Shown here: positions 53,901 to 64,000 of the stretch, piece after piece | How the letters are laid out: each line of letters opens with the position of its first letter | Numbering within the stretch: the stretch's first letter is position 1 | NCBI RefSeq assembly: GCF_020382885.2 | Contig: NC_058503.1 | Location: 22,949,535-23,013,534 of the forward strand | DNA from: Scatophagus argus | Lineage: Eukaryota; Chordata; Actinopteri; Scatophagidae | Reading direction: 5' to 3' | Length of the DNA stretch: 64,000 nucleotides | Translations under genes and position numbers: made by a program | The notes under the pieces: generated by a model | What the model was told of the DNA's origin: nothing | The model's input: the letters and a program-made list of their open reading frames with translations, nothing else | Database searches by the model: none

Positions 53901-56900
53901 GCGTTGAAGCTGCCACGAGCTCAGTCAGCCGGGAAGCCAGAGGCCCGACGGCTGACCGGAGATCAGTTTGCACGATTAGTCAACTTGTAATCAGAAACGA
54001 AGGCGCCAATTAGTGAGCTGACCTGCGTGGTTTGATTAGCATGCAGATTCTAAAGATTTTGCAGATGCAGATTTTCTGATATTTTATAGAGCAAACTGTC
54101 AAGAAACTCCAGGCCGGATCAGGATTTCTGTGCAGGTTGGTGTACCATTAATCCTCTTGTTGCCTGGTTTGCTCTTCTTCTTCTCTCCGTGTTTTTCTTC
54201 TTCCTCGTCCTCTTCAGAAACCTGTCCCGAGTCCGAGTCCGAGGCCTCAGCTGCTTTCAACTCCTTCATCAAGTCTTCGATGGCGAAGGGCGCCTGGTCG
54301 ATAATCGTGCTGAAGATGTTGCTGCAGATGGACCTGAAAAGAGTCCCGCTGGAGAGGCGGACATCAAGAGAAGCACCAGTCAATCAGACAAGCTGATAGG
54401 ACGGACACAAAACCAGCTGCATCACATCTGGATAAACACGCACATCTGAAATATCAGATTCACATCACAAACATTCATGTGAGCGGCTGTGGCTCGGAGA
54501 AGACAGAGAAGCTGAACTCGTGAGGACCTACTCTTTGGTTTTGGCTGCCGTCTTGCAGAAGGGCTCGATGAAGATCAGGTTCTGCTCAGCTGTGAGCTGT
54601 GGGGAGAAAAGAAACACAAGGATCAATGCAGCTTCACCTCTACAGCCCACACCTCCAAAACTCACCACAGCTGTCCACATGGACAAGCAGCAGCACAGGC
54701 TAAGAGGAAACATGTGTAGTCCTGATTCTGGGGTGAACTGCTCCTTTAAGCCCCCATCAGCATCCCAACATATCCTGCCGCTGAACCTGTGCAACCATTT
54801 TCAGCCATTCAATAACTTTCTCCTCATCTCATCAGACCACCACAGCCGGACCTCAGAAACACAAACGGCAAACAACTTCCTGTCAGTCAACACATGTTGG
54901 AGGAAGGTGTCGGCGCCGTACCTCCGCTGAGCCCACAGCTGCCAGTTCAGTCATGTAAAGGTCCAGGATGTGGATCTGCAGCCCGCTGGGTGCTGCGCTG
55001 CCAGCCTGCAGGATCTGAGCCTTCAGCAGCTCCAGAAACCGGGACACCACACTGAGGACAGACACACAGAGACTCTTCAGACAAGCAGACGCACACCTGA
55101 GCGCCAGGTTCTGAAGGCAGCGTTTTGATGCAATACCTGCTCTCCCAGCTCCTCCTCCTCAGCAGCTCGAAGGTCTGCCTGAACATGAAGCGAACCAGCT
55201 GCGACAGACGGAGACAGTTTGATGTTCACCTTTCATGTCGAAATACACTCAAAACTCTGCATTTGTTAAAATTTAAATCAAATCATTAAAGTGTGAACGT
55301 GCATCCTGGGAGGCCGTGAAGTTAGCGAAGCAGCAAAGCCAGGACTGTCCTCGCGCTCACCTGGAAAAACTTGTCCATCCGCAGCCGGTCGATGCCGGTC
55401 CACTCTCTCTTCAGGGTCTGCAGGGAGCTCTCCAGGTATAAAAACTCTGTGGGGAACATCGGCATCGTGAGAAGTGCGGCTTTGGGCCCGCGTGCCTGAC
55501 CTGATTCACCTGCTCTCACCGAAGCTCATGAAATCACACTTACGTCCGTCCACGTCCTGGAAGCAGTGGATCAGGCCGGAGATCTGGCTCGACAGCTCCT
55601 CCTGAGGAAGAACAACAGGAGAGAGGGGATGAAACGCCACCCGAGGGAGGAGGAGCCTGCTCGACTGAACGCCACCACACACGCACACAGATTCCCCTTC
55701 GTGACTTTGAGCAGGTTTTCATAAAGACCCACGAGGAACCGGAGTCTGCTAGCCGACATCCCTCTTCTCAGTCACTTCATGTCCATCGCTGGTTTTATTT
55801 TCTTAAATATTCTGGCTGCTGGGCACATCGAGAGTCTCAGAAGTTGTGCAGGACCTTCGGGATTCAAAATCGGTCTTAAAATTTAGCAGATGTGCTTTTT
55901 TTTTTTAATCTGTGAGCAAATATTAGCCTGTAAACACACTTCCTGTTGAGTCGAAATGCAGGCGTGTTGGGTATGACTTTAGTATTTAAAAATACTGCAG
56001 TAAAACAACTTTAAAATCATCTCGTAGGTACGTGAGGATCTGCTGCAAGTCTGCCAGCAGACATGAATGAGATGTTGTATTATAGCTATATATATCTATA
56101 CCTATATATCTATATATAGAGAAGCTGGGTTTCAGGGACCATCCGGGGTCACTCAGGTCACTTTTCTGTACTGGCATTCAAATGAAGGTGTGTGTAAGGA
56201 TTTTTTCCTTACACACACCTTCATTTGAATGGTCTGCTCAGAGGTTTCAGATGATCGTTTAAGAGCAGCATCTTTAGAGAGTGATCCGTTTCGTGGTTCA
56301 TTAAACAGATTTTATTTTCTGTGTGCTTTGCGGTTGGCAGGTTTACTGCAGTAAGCTGAAGCAGACGGAGAAACGTTTTCGTTCCCTCCCCGGCTGCTGC
56401 AGCCTTCCTGTTCAGCTCGACGCGCACCCTGACCGCTACGTCCTCCCACCGTGCGGGTCTGTGAGCCCGGCGTACCTGCAGCAGCGGTTTGTCCTGCATC
56501 CACAGGCAGTAGAAGAGACCCTTCCACAGTTTGAGCAGCTCGTCACCTGTGAAGCCACCTGTGCACAGGAGACAGTTCATTAGCGGTCCGACGAGCTCCA
56601 CACGTGTGCACTAGCTAGCACTTAAGAAAAACACGTCAGACTGAGACCAGTTAACCTGACAGCACTGCTTTGAAAACCACCCAGTGTGCTATAACCACCA
56701 CAGTCTGGTTCTCACTTCACCCAGTCTGGATTCAGTGCTGGTTCGGCATTTGAGCCGGTGTTAGCAGGCTATGACGGAGCTAGCAGGCTAACGCGTACCG
56801 CTCAGCTCACCTGTGGCTTTCTGGGACCTGACGCTGACGTATTTCCTCAGTTTCCTCATGGCCTTGGTCCGGACGGGCCTCTCATTGGAGGCTAACCTCT

Positions 56901-56937
56901 GTGCGAACTGGACCTCTGGCTCCTGAACCGACGCCAT
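47941..56937 (-). CDS. rrp1b: Ribosomal RNA processing protein 1 homologue B
   Basis: Nucleolar Nop52-family protein of large-subunit rRNA processing; RRP1B also targets protein phosphatase 1. Minus-strand exons: 56937-56811, 56558-56476, 55601-55544, 55446-55361, 55198-55137, 55051-54922, 54596-54532, 54348-54146, 53812-53703, 53264-53167, 52534-52515, 52412-52266, 51205-50103, 49867-49703, 48699-48633, 48158-47941. They sum to 2742 bases (913 aa) with every phase consistent. The N-terminal Nop52 domain includes LLKLWKGLFYCLWMQDKPLL, REWTGIDRLRMDKFFQ and FIEPFCKTAAKTK. A 367-codon Lys-rich exon follows. The C-terminus marks RRP1B rather than RRP1: the PP1-docking KKVTFGL and the end RSLLVSPDGSSRVPFDPKQK to AAADFF. 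Human RRP1B is shorter (758 aa); the extra length is in the Lys-rich exon. Poly(A) signal AATAAA at 47818-47813. The start is the first ATG (MASVQEPEVQFAQRLA). Confidence 0.95.
48213..48460. mobile_element. MITE-like repeat fragment in the last rrp1b intron
   Basis: It opens with GTAAAGGAACAGTTCACCCT, the same end motif as the element near 1800, and closes near an imperfect AACTGTTCATCACC copy of the motif at 48448-48461. The interior is diverged. Confidence 0.4.
49075..49450 (+). mobile_element. Retroposon 3' end with GAATCCTT tandem tail
   Basis: An AT-rich block (ATTCTGCAATACTGCTGTAA, then AAATGACAATAAAGCTCCCT) ends in short GAATCCTTGAATCC repeats, typical of a LINE-type insertion with a microsatellite tail. 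It lies in rrp1b intron 14, antisense to the gene. Family not certain. Confidence 0.45.
49612..49682. repeat. 10-bp tandem repeat beside the rrp1b exon 14 donor
   Basis: The unit GAGTGGACAT repeats, decaying to GAGGGGACAT and then GAGGGTCAT. The array ends about 20 bases downstream of the exon 14 donor (exon end 49703). Confidence 0.9.
56175..56231. repeat. Perfect 26-bp inverted repeat in rrp1b intron 2
   Basis: The arms 56175-56200 and 56206-56231 are exact reverse complements (the left arm begins CATTCAAATGAAGGTGTG), separated by a five-T loop. The structure is not part of any recognised element. Confidence 0.95.
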
Positions 56938-58010
56938 GTTCACACCGATTCACGTGGAGGATCCTCGCTCTACTCCGCTTCGCTTCGCTCTGTCGCCTGC
57001 TCCACACGTTTCCGGCTGGTGGCGCGGACTGATGACGTCACCAACACATCTCTCATCTTGTAGTTCCGCACATCGTCACAAGGGGGCAGCATCTGGCGCA
57101 CGCGCACATACACACGCTGTGTGTTCATAGAATAACTGTTTAAAGGAACGAGCTTCACTCTGACACCGGTGTACTCAAGGGGGGGCAGGGAGCCTCAAAT
57201 CCAGGTCTTAGTAAATCCCGGTCTCAGGACTATGTGAAACTGTAGATTGGCTACCACTGCAGAAAACTTTCCTGTCAACCCTAAATTATGTTGACTCGTG
57301 TGGTTCCTGGGATCCACGTCCTCCCAGGACTGAAGTCTGGAGTCCAACATCAGGACTCAACCGGCCTCAGGACCTGCTGGTCCAGCAATACACTGCAATC
57401 ATCCAGTCTGTCCTCTGCCACCACAGTCCGGCTTGGACAGGACGGGAACAGACCGCAACAGACAGTCTGGACTGCAGTGAAAAGCACGCCGGATGCGGCC
57501 AGGAGTTATTCTTCTCCCGAGTCCTCCTGACCATCACATCCTGGACTCAACCTGTTCCAACGTGTCCTCTCTGGGAGGCGCCACAAGCAGGCCATCATGC
57601 AGTGTCGGTAACCCTGGACACTAAGACATCCACTCACCTGCACATGGTAACAGGGTACAGGTGAGACAAAGCAAGACGGGCACCGGCTGCAGGTGTTTCC
57701 TGCGCTGGACCAGACGTCCGTCCAGTGACAGGATGTGTGACAGTTTCGGTCAGAGGATTTCATGCACCGTCTGAACGCGGACCGGGTTTGTGTCGGTTCG
57801 AGGGTCCTCGCTGTGAAGTGTGAGCCCACTGAGCACTTTGTCCCGTTTCACCCAGGCGGGATGCAGTACTTTTACCTTGTGGTATTAGTACTGCGGTACA
57901 GGATTTGAATATTTGAATACCTCATCCACCACCGACTCCAGTCAGACATCAAACAGCCGACTGGAGGGCTGACGTCAGAGCAGCCCAGCTGTGTGTGTGT
58001 GTGAGTGTGT

Positions 58011-58041
<31 letters not shown>

Positions 58042-58100
58042 AGTGTGTGTGTGTGAGGGGGACAGTCGCTTGCTTTCACTCTACAAGGAAGTGGAGGACA
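56938..58100. promoter_or_regulatory. Divergent promoter interval between rrp1b and slc37a1
   Basis: rrp1b reads left from 56937, and the likely first exon of slc37a1 reads right and ends at 58163. The rrp1b side (56938-57110) is CpG-rich with a CGTTTCCGG ETS-like site. The slc37a1 side has an AAGGAAGTG ETS-like site at 58085-58093 directly after a GT tract (57992-58057). The middle, 57.2-57.9 kb, shows no feature I can name. Confidence 0.4.
57992..58057. repeat. (GT)n microsatellite, interrupted
   Basis: GT repeats broken by GAGT units, directly upstream of the proposed slc37a1 first exon. Confidence 0.9.
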
Positions 58101-58163
58101 TGTCGCTCCGCTGAAGGCAGAAACAAACACCGAAAACCCGTCGACTTGTGCCTGCGCTTCGAG
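58090..58163 (+). other. Possible non-coding first exon of slc37a1
   Basis: A CpG-rich stretch ends CGCTTCGAG before a consensus GTAAGC donor at 58164. It would splice to the acceptor after TCTTCTCAG at 59379, upstream of the slc37a1 ATG. The left boundary is arbitrary. Confidence 0.35.
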
Positions 58164-59571
58164 GTAAGCTCCTCAGCGGGGATGTGGTGGGTGTCGTCCG
58201 GGTACGACACGTCTGATCCGGCCGCGATGTGGTCTAGCGAGTTGCCGTTAAAACGAGAAGCGAGGTCGGCGTTAGCCCGCGATGTAACCGGCCGCATTGT
58301 TTCCTGCGTGGCGTTCAAGGTCTCTCTGTTGATAAGCCTTAAGTGCCGGGGCTCCGTGGACTCTCAGTAGTGGCTTCACAGATTGAAAATAAGACTAAAT
58401 GTGGCTGAGCGGACCCGAGTCAGTCGGTCCAGCAGTCTCGGTCTCGGATTGTGTCCACGTTTGTAGTTCCAGATGCTCCCCTCAGCCTCAGCAAACACCG
58501 GGGTGGGATTGGAAGTCTAGATTCACGGTCAGGGTCCGTCTCTCGGGCTTGGCGTGTGTGTTGGGTCTGGTTTGGGACGTCGTTACAGGGAACTAGAAGC
58601 AGGGAGGGGGATGCAGCTCCGCAGAGCCGCGGGTTCAGGTCACCATGAGACGACGCCTCAGGGGGAGAACCAGGAAGCTGTTTGTGTCGCACGGGTTTAC
58701 ATGGCAGCGGTGGGTGCACCGACGCGGGACTGAGACGCACGGATCCCAGGCTGTAACGTGGCCATGCTGCCGGTCTGCGCCGTGACGGACGGACAGACAG
58801 ACGGGTTAGTACAGGATCCATGCGGGCCGTCATGTGATCCAGAGCCGCTCAGGGATGTGGAGCAGCAGATGCTCAGCTCAGTAAACCATGAGGCCAGGTG
58901 TGATTCACAGGCTCCAGGTACGGGGGGAAACGGCAGCACACTTTATATTAAATAATATCAGCATTAAATCCAACCACTTTGTCAAATTCAGGGAGGCAAA
59001 GCGTGTGTGTACACAGGAGCGTGTCCGGAAGGGGGAACTGAGGTGGCACTGGCCCTGAAATCTGATTGGCCACCCCGAGTGCCTCCCAGTTATTCTCAAG
59101 TATGATTTGCTATCTGCCCAGTGAGAGGCGGCTCTTAAGTGGTACTTTTTCAGGTACGGTTACTTTTTGAGGACATTGTATTTCATGGTGCCGCTCCATG
59201 GTGTTGTGATTGGTTGAACTGTTCATCTTTTAAATGTGTGTATTGTAAATGTCATAAATGTAACGTTTTAAAAAAAATCCGCGATATTTTGGCTTCACTT
59301 TTGCACAGTGGCAGGAAGTGGACAACCTCTCTTATCTTTCCCTTCTTTCTTCTCTCTCCCTCTCTTGTCATCTTCTCAGATTTTTTCCGTCCGGCTGCGG
59401 AGCTTCCTGTGTCGGACATGTGTCCTCCTGGTGTCCGTCTCCCGGCAGCTTCCTGTGACGCCGCGATGGTCCGAGGCAGCACCTCCACGTCTGCGTGTTG
59501 TCCTTAAGCCTCGTTGGCGCGAGCTCACATCGGCCACCCGTCGCTGCGATTGTCAATATTTGTGTCCAAAC

Positions 59572-60159
59572 ATGGCCGCGATTCCTCCTGGGATCCGCCT
59601 TCTGGTGTCCTTTGACAGGGACCAGTGGTGAGTGTGGATCCGTCACGTTTCCCTCTAAATGTCAGGTGTTTTGTAGCGTTGACGTTTCAGCAGCGGTCAG
59701 CACATTTTTGATCTCGCTGACTGAGCTGTGACGTCGGCCAATACGGTCTCAGGACAGCAGGTAAATGAGTACAGGAAATACTTTATTCTACCGAGTGAAT
59801 CAGCCGGACAGACACACCCACTGCAGCACTAAAAGGCGGATTTTGTCCTTCCCTGACCTGTTTGACTTGTTTATACCTCCACGAATAACCAGTAATCTGT
59901 GGGTGGGGTGCCACAGGCAGACAGGAAGTAACGAGCTAACACGTCATTGGCTTTGATCTTTTTATAGGATCTGATGACAGTAAGATAATTCTGAACCAGC
60001 ACAAGGGCTGGGCGAGACGACCAGCAACAAAAGACCTAATTCAAAACCAGCTGGTCATATTGAAATAATCTGCCATTGTAGTACTAAAGCGTCACGCCTC
60101 AGAGGCAAACGGCGCACAGAAAGCATCCCGTGGCAGACGTCCTGCGAGCTTCACCCTGT

Positions 60160-60218
<59 letters not shown>

Positions 60219-60854
60219 TCCCTGTAGCTTCATCTGACAGGAGGATCAGCTGCACGCTCGCTCTCCTAAATACTCTCTAGTTTACCACAAGTGTCTTCAT
60301 CCTCGGTTGAAAATAGTCCCCAGCAAACAGGGACACAAGAAGAAGACGTGTCAATAAGACGGATCAGACTCACGCACTCCTGTTGGGAGAAACATTCAGT
60401 GTTGTTTCCAGAGGATTTGTTAGTACAAACAGCCTGATTTTAAATCAGTGAATTCATATTTCAGGAAAGACTTGACTGTTATGACCTGAGGCAGCCGTCA
60501 CCGCCGGCCACAAGCAGCCTGTTGTCACTGGGAGTCGTCCTGGTGGCTTTTCAGTCATGTGGAATTTAATGTAAAATACCTCAGCAGAGGCAGGGATGTG
60601 TGGGGCACAAGGCCCCCAGCTGCTGGCCAATCAGAAACCAGGTGAGCTTAACGACTGAAGGTCATCATGCTGTAGCCTAGATTTTGCTGAACCAAAGATG
60701 AGCGTGCAGCAGGTTCAGCACAGTCAGCTGTGTGTGTGGGACACACACTCGAACACACAGCCTGTCGTCCAGCTGTTGCATAAGAATGTGTCCAGCTGCT
60801 CTTTGGTCCTCACGTCTGCAGACGAGAGGCTGCTTTGTGTTTGCTCTCCAGCTG

Positions 60855-60923
<69 letters not shown>

Positions 60924-62512
60924 AGAGGTCACGTCAGACTTTCTTGTTGTTCGGGGATTCTTTCATTTTATTTTTTATTTTTTCAGTGATAATGACAGTG
61001 AGTCACTTGATAGGGTTTTAATTTTCCCAAACACTTCACAGTCACATTTAATGCACAGAACAAACCAGCAGATGATGCATTTATGACGGCTCGGAGAGAA
61101 AAGTTTCCCTGAAGCAGATCGGTCTTGCTGTTCTTTCTAAGAACATTTGGACACTCAGCTGCTGTGTGCATGATGTAGCATGACGGTGCTGCTCTGCCTT
61201 ACTTCCTGTTTTGCCCAGTGGCCGCTTGTGGTATTGCAGCCCACCGGTGCCTGAATCAGATTTTGTCCAAAGACCACGGGACACTGAAACTGCTAACGGG
61301 GTCAGTCATGACTCTTTCTATTCTTAAGTTGTGATCCATGGAGGTTTTTTATTTGTAAAACATCCGACAAGGTCATGCAGGTGATAGCTAATTGAAGAGC
61401 ACGCTGGCCACCTGCTGGACAGGAGGTCGTACTGCAGGTGGTCGACATGTGGGTTTGCCGACTGTGCAGTCGATCAGCCTCAATTCATTTTCAGTGCTGA
61501 CAAACACAGACAAAGATAACAGAATAATCAACTTTTGTTGGCAATGTGAGAGCAAACACGACAAAACGCTAATTAAACGCGTGAAGCAACAGGAGGGCGT
61601 GACGCTGAGCACTGATGATGCGTTCTGCCCTGTCAGGGTTCCTCTGTGGCTGCACACCTTAACGTGCTGCCAGCCCAGACATCCTGTCCCTCCTGAGCAC
61701 CGTGTCTCCAGGATGATCCCTCACGGCTTCTTCTTCTTCTTCTCCGTGTGCCTGAACGTTTCCCAACATGTCTCCCTGCCGTCTGGAGTGTTTCGTAATC
61801 GAGGTCGAACCAGCTGCAGAGTGCGTCACACTCGGTCTGGCTGTTGATTGCTTAGCTTTTATATGTTTGCTTGTTACACAACGGGGCCGGGAGAGGCTCT
61901 GATGTCGGCCACACGCCTGGAGCTGAGACAGCACAAACGTCCCTGTGTGCCGCCTGCTTCTGGAGGGTGTGTGTCTTTGTGAAAGGTGGTGGTCTGTGCT
62001 GCAGTTCACACACGTCTCCCGTGTCCCCTCTCTGCAGGTACAGAGCGCTCACCTTCATCCTCACCTTCCTCCTGTACACCAGCTTCCACCTCTCCAGGAA
62101 ACCCATCAGCATCGTCAAGGTAACGCAGGACACGCGACAGGTTCAGGTCTTCAGCTCTGACCTGAGATTTGCTGGAACTTTTTTAAACTGGTATTTTCAG
62201 GTTAAATTAAAGGAAAGAACAACAACAATAATTATAAAGATCTTTATTTACAAAGAGCCTCACAACAGCTGCAAAATAAAGCGGAATCATAAGATCAAAG
62301 CAGGTTGAAAACAGAAAGCAGATCACAGACTGAGCCCCCCGGATCCCCTCAGGCAGATCCCCTTTAGTTCTCAGCTCCACCTGAGGATCTCTCACGGTGC
62401 TATGAGGTCCGAAGGGGGTCTACTGCGAGCCTGTTAACGCCGGCTTGTTTTGTATCCACAGAGCGAACTCCATAAGAACTGCTCAGCAGTCGGCGAGTTG
62501 GCCACCATCGCC

Positions 62513-62543
<31 letters not shown>

Positions 62544-63831
62544 TCAGTGGCGGCAGCGTTGCTCAGCAGCCCGCGCTGCCGTCTCCCCACACAGATGTGG
62601 ACTGCAGCTGGAAGCCTTTTGGTTGGTGCCCGCCTCACTCAGGACGTGTCAGAGTTTTTCTGGCTCTGATACGAATGACACGATTGATTACGAGCGATAA
62701 AAATGCTTCCTGTAGCCGCTGTGGGTGTCCTGTCCCGAAACACTCTCTTTTCTTTCTGTTCTCAGATAAAAGGAACTACAAGCAGCTGCTGGGAGCCATG
62801 GACTACTCCTTCCTCTGTGCCTACGCCGTGGGGATGTACCTCAGGTGAGAGGGGGAGGAGGGGAGGGCGGGGGCCAACGGGGGAAGACGAAGAGTTAGTT
62901 TATGTAAGGAAAGGAAAGGAAAGGGGAAAGCATTCGAGCCCTCTGATGGCTCAAAGACAGGACAGTCTGTGTGTGCTCGTGTTGTCCCGTCCTCTGTGAA
63001 GGCTTACTGACGACACAGTGTTGTTGTGGTTGATGTGATGTCATCACTGTGCGCCCACGCAGCGGCATCATCGGGGAGCGCCTGCCCATTCGTCTGTACC
63101 TGACGGTGGGCATGCTGACCAGCGGCCTGTTCACCTGCCTGTTCGGACTGGGTTACGCCTTCAACATCCACAGCCTGGGCTTCTACATATCTGTCCAGGT
63201 GAGACACGCCGGGCTGCGGTCGCACAGGTGGATGTTAGCTCACGCTTCACGCAGACAAACGAACGCTCATTCATCCTGTCGTGATTTCAGGTGGCCAACG
63301 GCTTGGTCCAAACCACCGGCTGGCCCAGTGTGGTGACCTGCATCGGCAACTGGTTTGGAAAAGGAAGGTAGGCTGTGGTCCCAGAGAAAAAATGTCTGGA
63401 AAGAGAGAAGCTAACCAGTGAGGCTGCAGCTGCTTCTCACGTAGCCAATCAGAACCTTCAGTTCAACCTTCATCATCACACTCTTCAGACCTTCATTGCT
63501 GATGTGTCTCCCCGTCAGGCGAGGCCTCATCATGGGCCTGTGGAACTCGCACACCTCGGTGGGAAACATCCTGGGCTCTCTGATCGCCGGCTACTGGGTG
63601 TCCTCCAACTGGGGCCTGTCCTTCATCGTCCCGGGGCTCGTCATCGCTGCCATGGGCGTCGTCTGCTTCCTCTTCCTCATCGAGCGTGAGTGTTGTTCGG
63701 ATTTCTCGTGACTGGCTCGACCGAAGCGCCGAAGCGGCCGCTCACTTTAACGTTCCCATCCTCTTCTTCCCTCCCCAGACCCGAACGACCTGAAAAGCAT
63801 GTACGCTCAGACGTCTCCGCCGGTGGACACG
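59572..63831 (+). CDS. slc37a1: Solute carrier family 37 member 1 (5' part, runs off the window)
   Basis: Major-facilitator antiporter of the ER; SLC37A1 exchanges glucose-6-phosphate for inorganic phosphate. Coding exons in the window: 59572-59627, 62038-62119, 62462-62621, 62766-62844, 63063-63198, 63291-63367, 63519-63685, 63779-63831. They give 270 codons in consistent phase, about half the protein. Diagnostic stretches: the start MAAIPPGIRLLVSFDRDQW, TSFHLSRKPISIVK, DYSFLCAYAVGMYL, SGIIGERLPIR, GLVQTTGWPSVVTCIGNWFG, RGLIMGLWNSHTSVGNILGS and FLFLIEHPND. About six membrane spans are covered. The loop after span 1 carries a run of ten serines from an AGC repeat. The exon with the ATG probably begins at 59380 after a long pyrimidine tract; no other ATG is in frame in it. 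Later exons lie to the right. Confidence 0.95.
60161..60217. repeat. (CAG)19 trinucleotide repeat
   Basis: Nineteen uninterrupted CAG units in slc37a1 intron 1. Confidence 0.97.
60859..60922. repeat. (AC)n microsatellite
   Basis: A pure AC run of about 32 units in the slc37a1 intron. Confidence 0.95.
62514..62544 (+). repeat. Coding AGC repeat encoding polyserine in slc37a1
   Basis: A TCC followed by about nine AGC codons within exon 3 of slc37a1 gives ten serines in the loop after the first membrane span. Confidence 0.95.
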
Positions 63832-64000
63832 GTGAGACCACAGGTCTTCATTCCTCTCGTGCAGGCTTGTGTTTTGTCTCGCCTCAGGATCCACACCCAC
63901 TGCTGGATTTGTGGGGAATAAAGCAGAATTATGAGTCATGCAGACGGATGAGAAGCACAGCAAACGCAGAGGGCTGAACATGAAGGCTGAGCTCACTTTG

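Larger units (their letters stand above)
59628..62037 (+). other. slc37a1 first coding intron
   Basis: A 2.4-kb intron with a CAG array (60161-60217) and an AC tract (60859-60922). No exon or gene is supported inside it. A possible poly(A)-like AATAAA occurs nowhere obvious on the plus strand. Confidence 0.5.

Overview
The window looks like nuclear DNA of a bony fish, probably a percomorph teleost. The genes have short, vertebrate-type spliced exons. Two of them are class II cytokine receptors with the short two-domain layout typical of fish. The intervening DNA carries repeats I recognise as common in teleosts: a Tc1 remnant, a tRNA-derived SINE, MITE-like elements, retroposon 3' tails and many long CA/GT tracts. 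I built every gene model by hand from splice sites and reading phase. The phases of the five recognised genes close exactly.

Layout, left to right. (1) 3.2-7.1 kb, plus strand: crfb5 (IFNAR1-like), whose signal-peptide exon I did not find. (2) 11.5-15.4 kb, plus: ifngr2 (crfb6), complete. (3) 22.0-18.0 kb, minus: tmem50b, complete at 158 aa, tail-to-tail with ifngr2. (4) 24.4-25.6 kb, plus: an unrecognised three-exon model for a 72-aa protein. (5) 26-35 kb: repeat-rich DNA with no gene I can support. (6) 44.5-35.2 kb, minus: an unrecognised 106-aa single-pass membrane protein made from two exons separated by a 9-kb intron. (7) 56.9-47.9 kb, minus: rrp1b, 16 coding exons, 913 aa. (8) 59.6 kb to the right edge, plus: slc37a1, first eight coding exons, running off the window.

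crfb5, ifngr2 and tmem50b keep the order of human IFNAR1-IFNGR2-TMEM50B on 21q22.11. rrp1b and slc37a1 correspond to genes on human 21q22.3. The fish segment therefore joins two parts of the human chromosome 21 gene set, and the join lies in the repeat-rich 26-44 kb stretch next to both unrecognised small genes. Functionally, crfb5 and ifngr2 are signalling chains for type I and type II interferon. rrp1b is a nucleolar ribosome-assembly and phosphatase-targeting protein. slc37a1 is a phosphate-linked sugar-phosphate antiporter. tmem50b is a small ER/endomembrane protein.

The points most worth following up are the two small unrecognised genes, a conserved DSGxxS degron in the crfb5 tail, a 26-bp perfect hairpin in an rrp1b intron, and a poly(A) retroposition scar beside the ifngr2 promoter.
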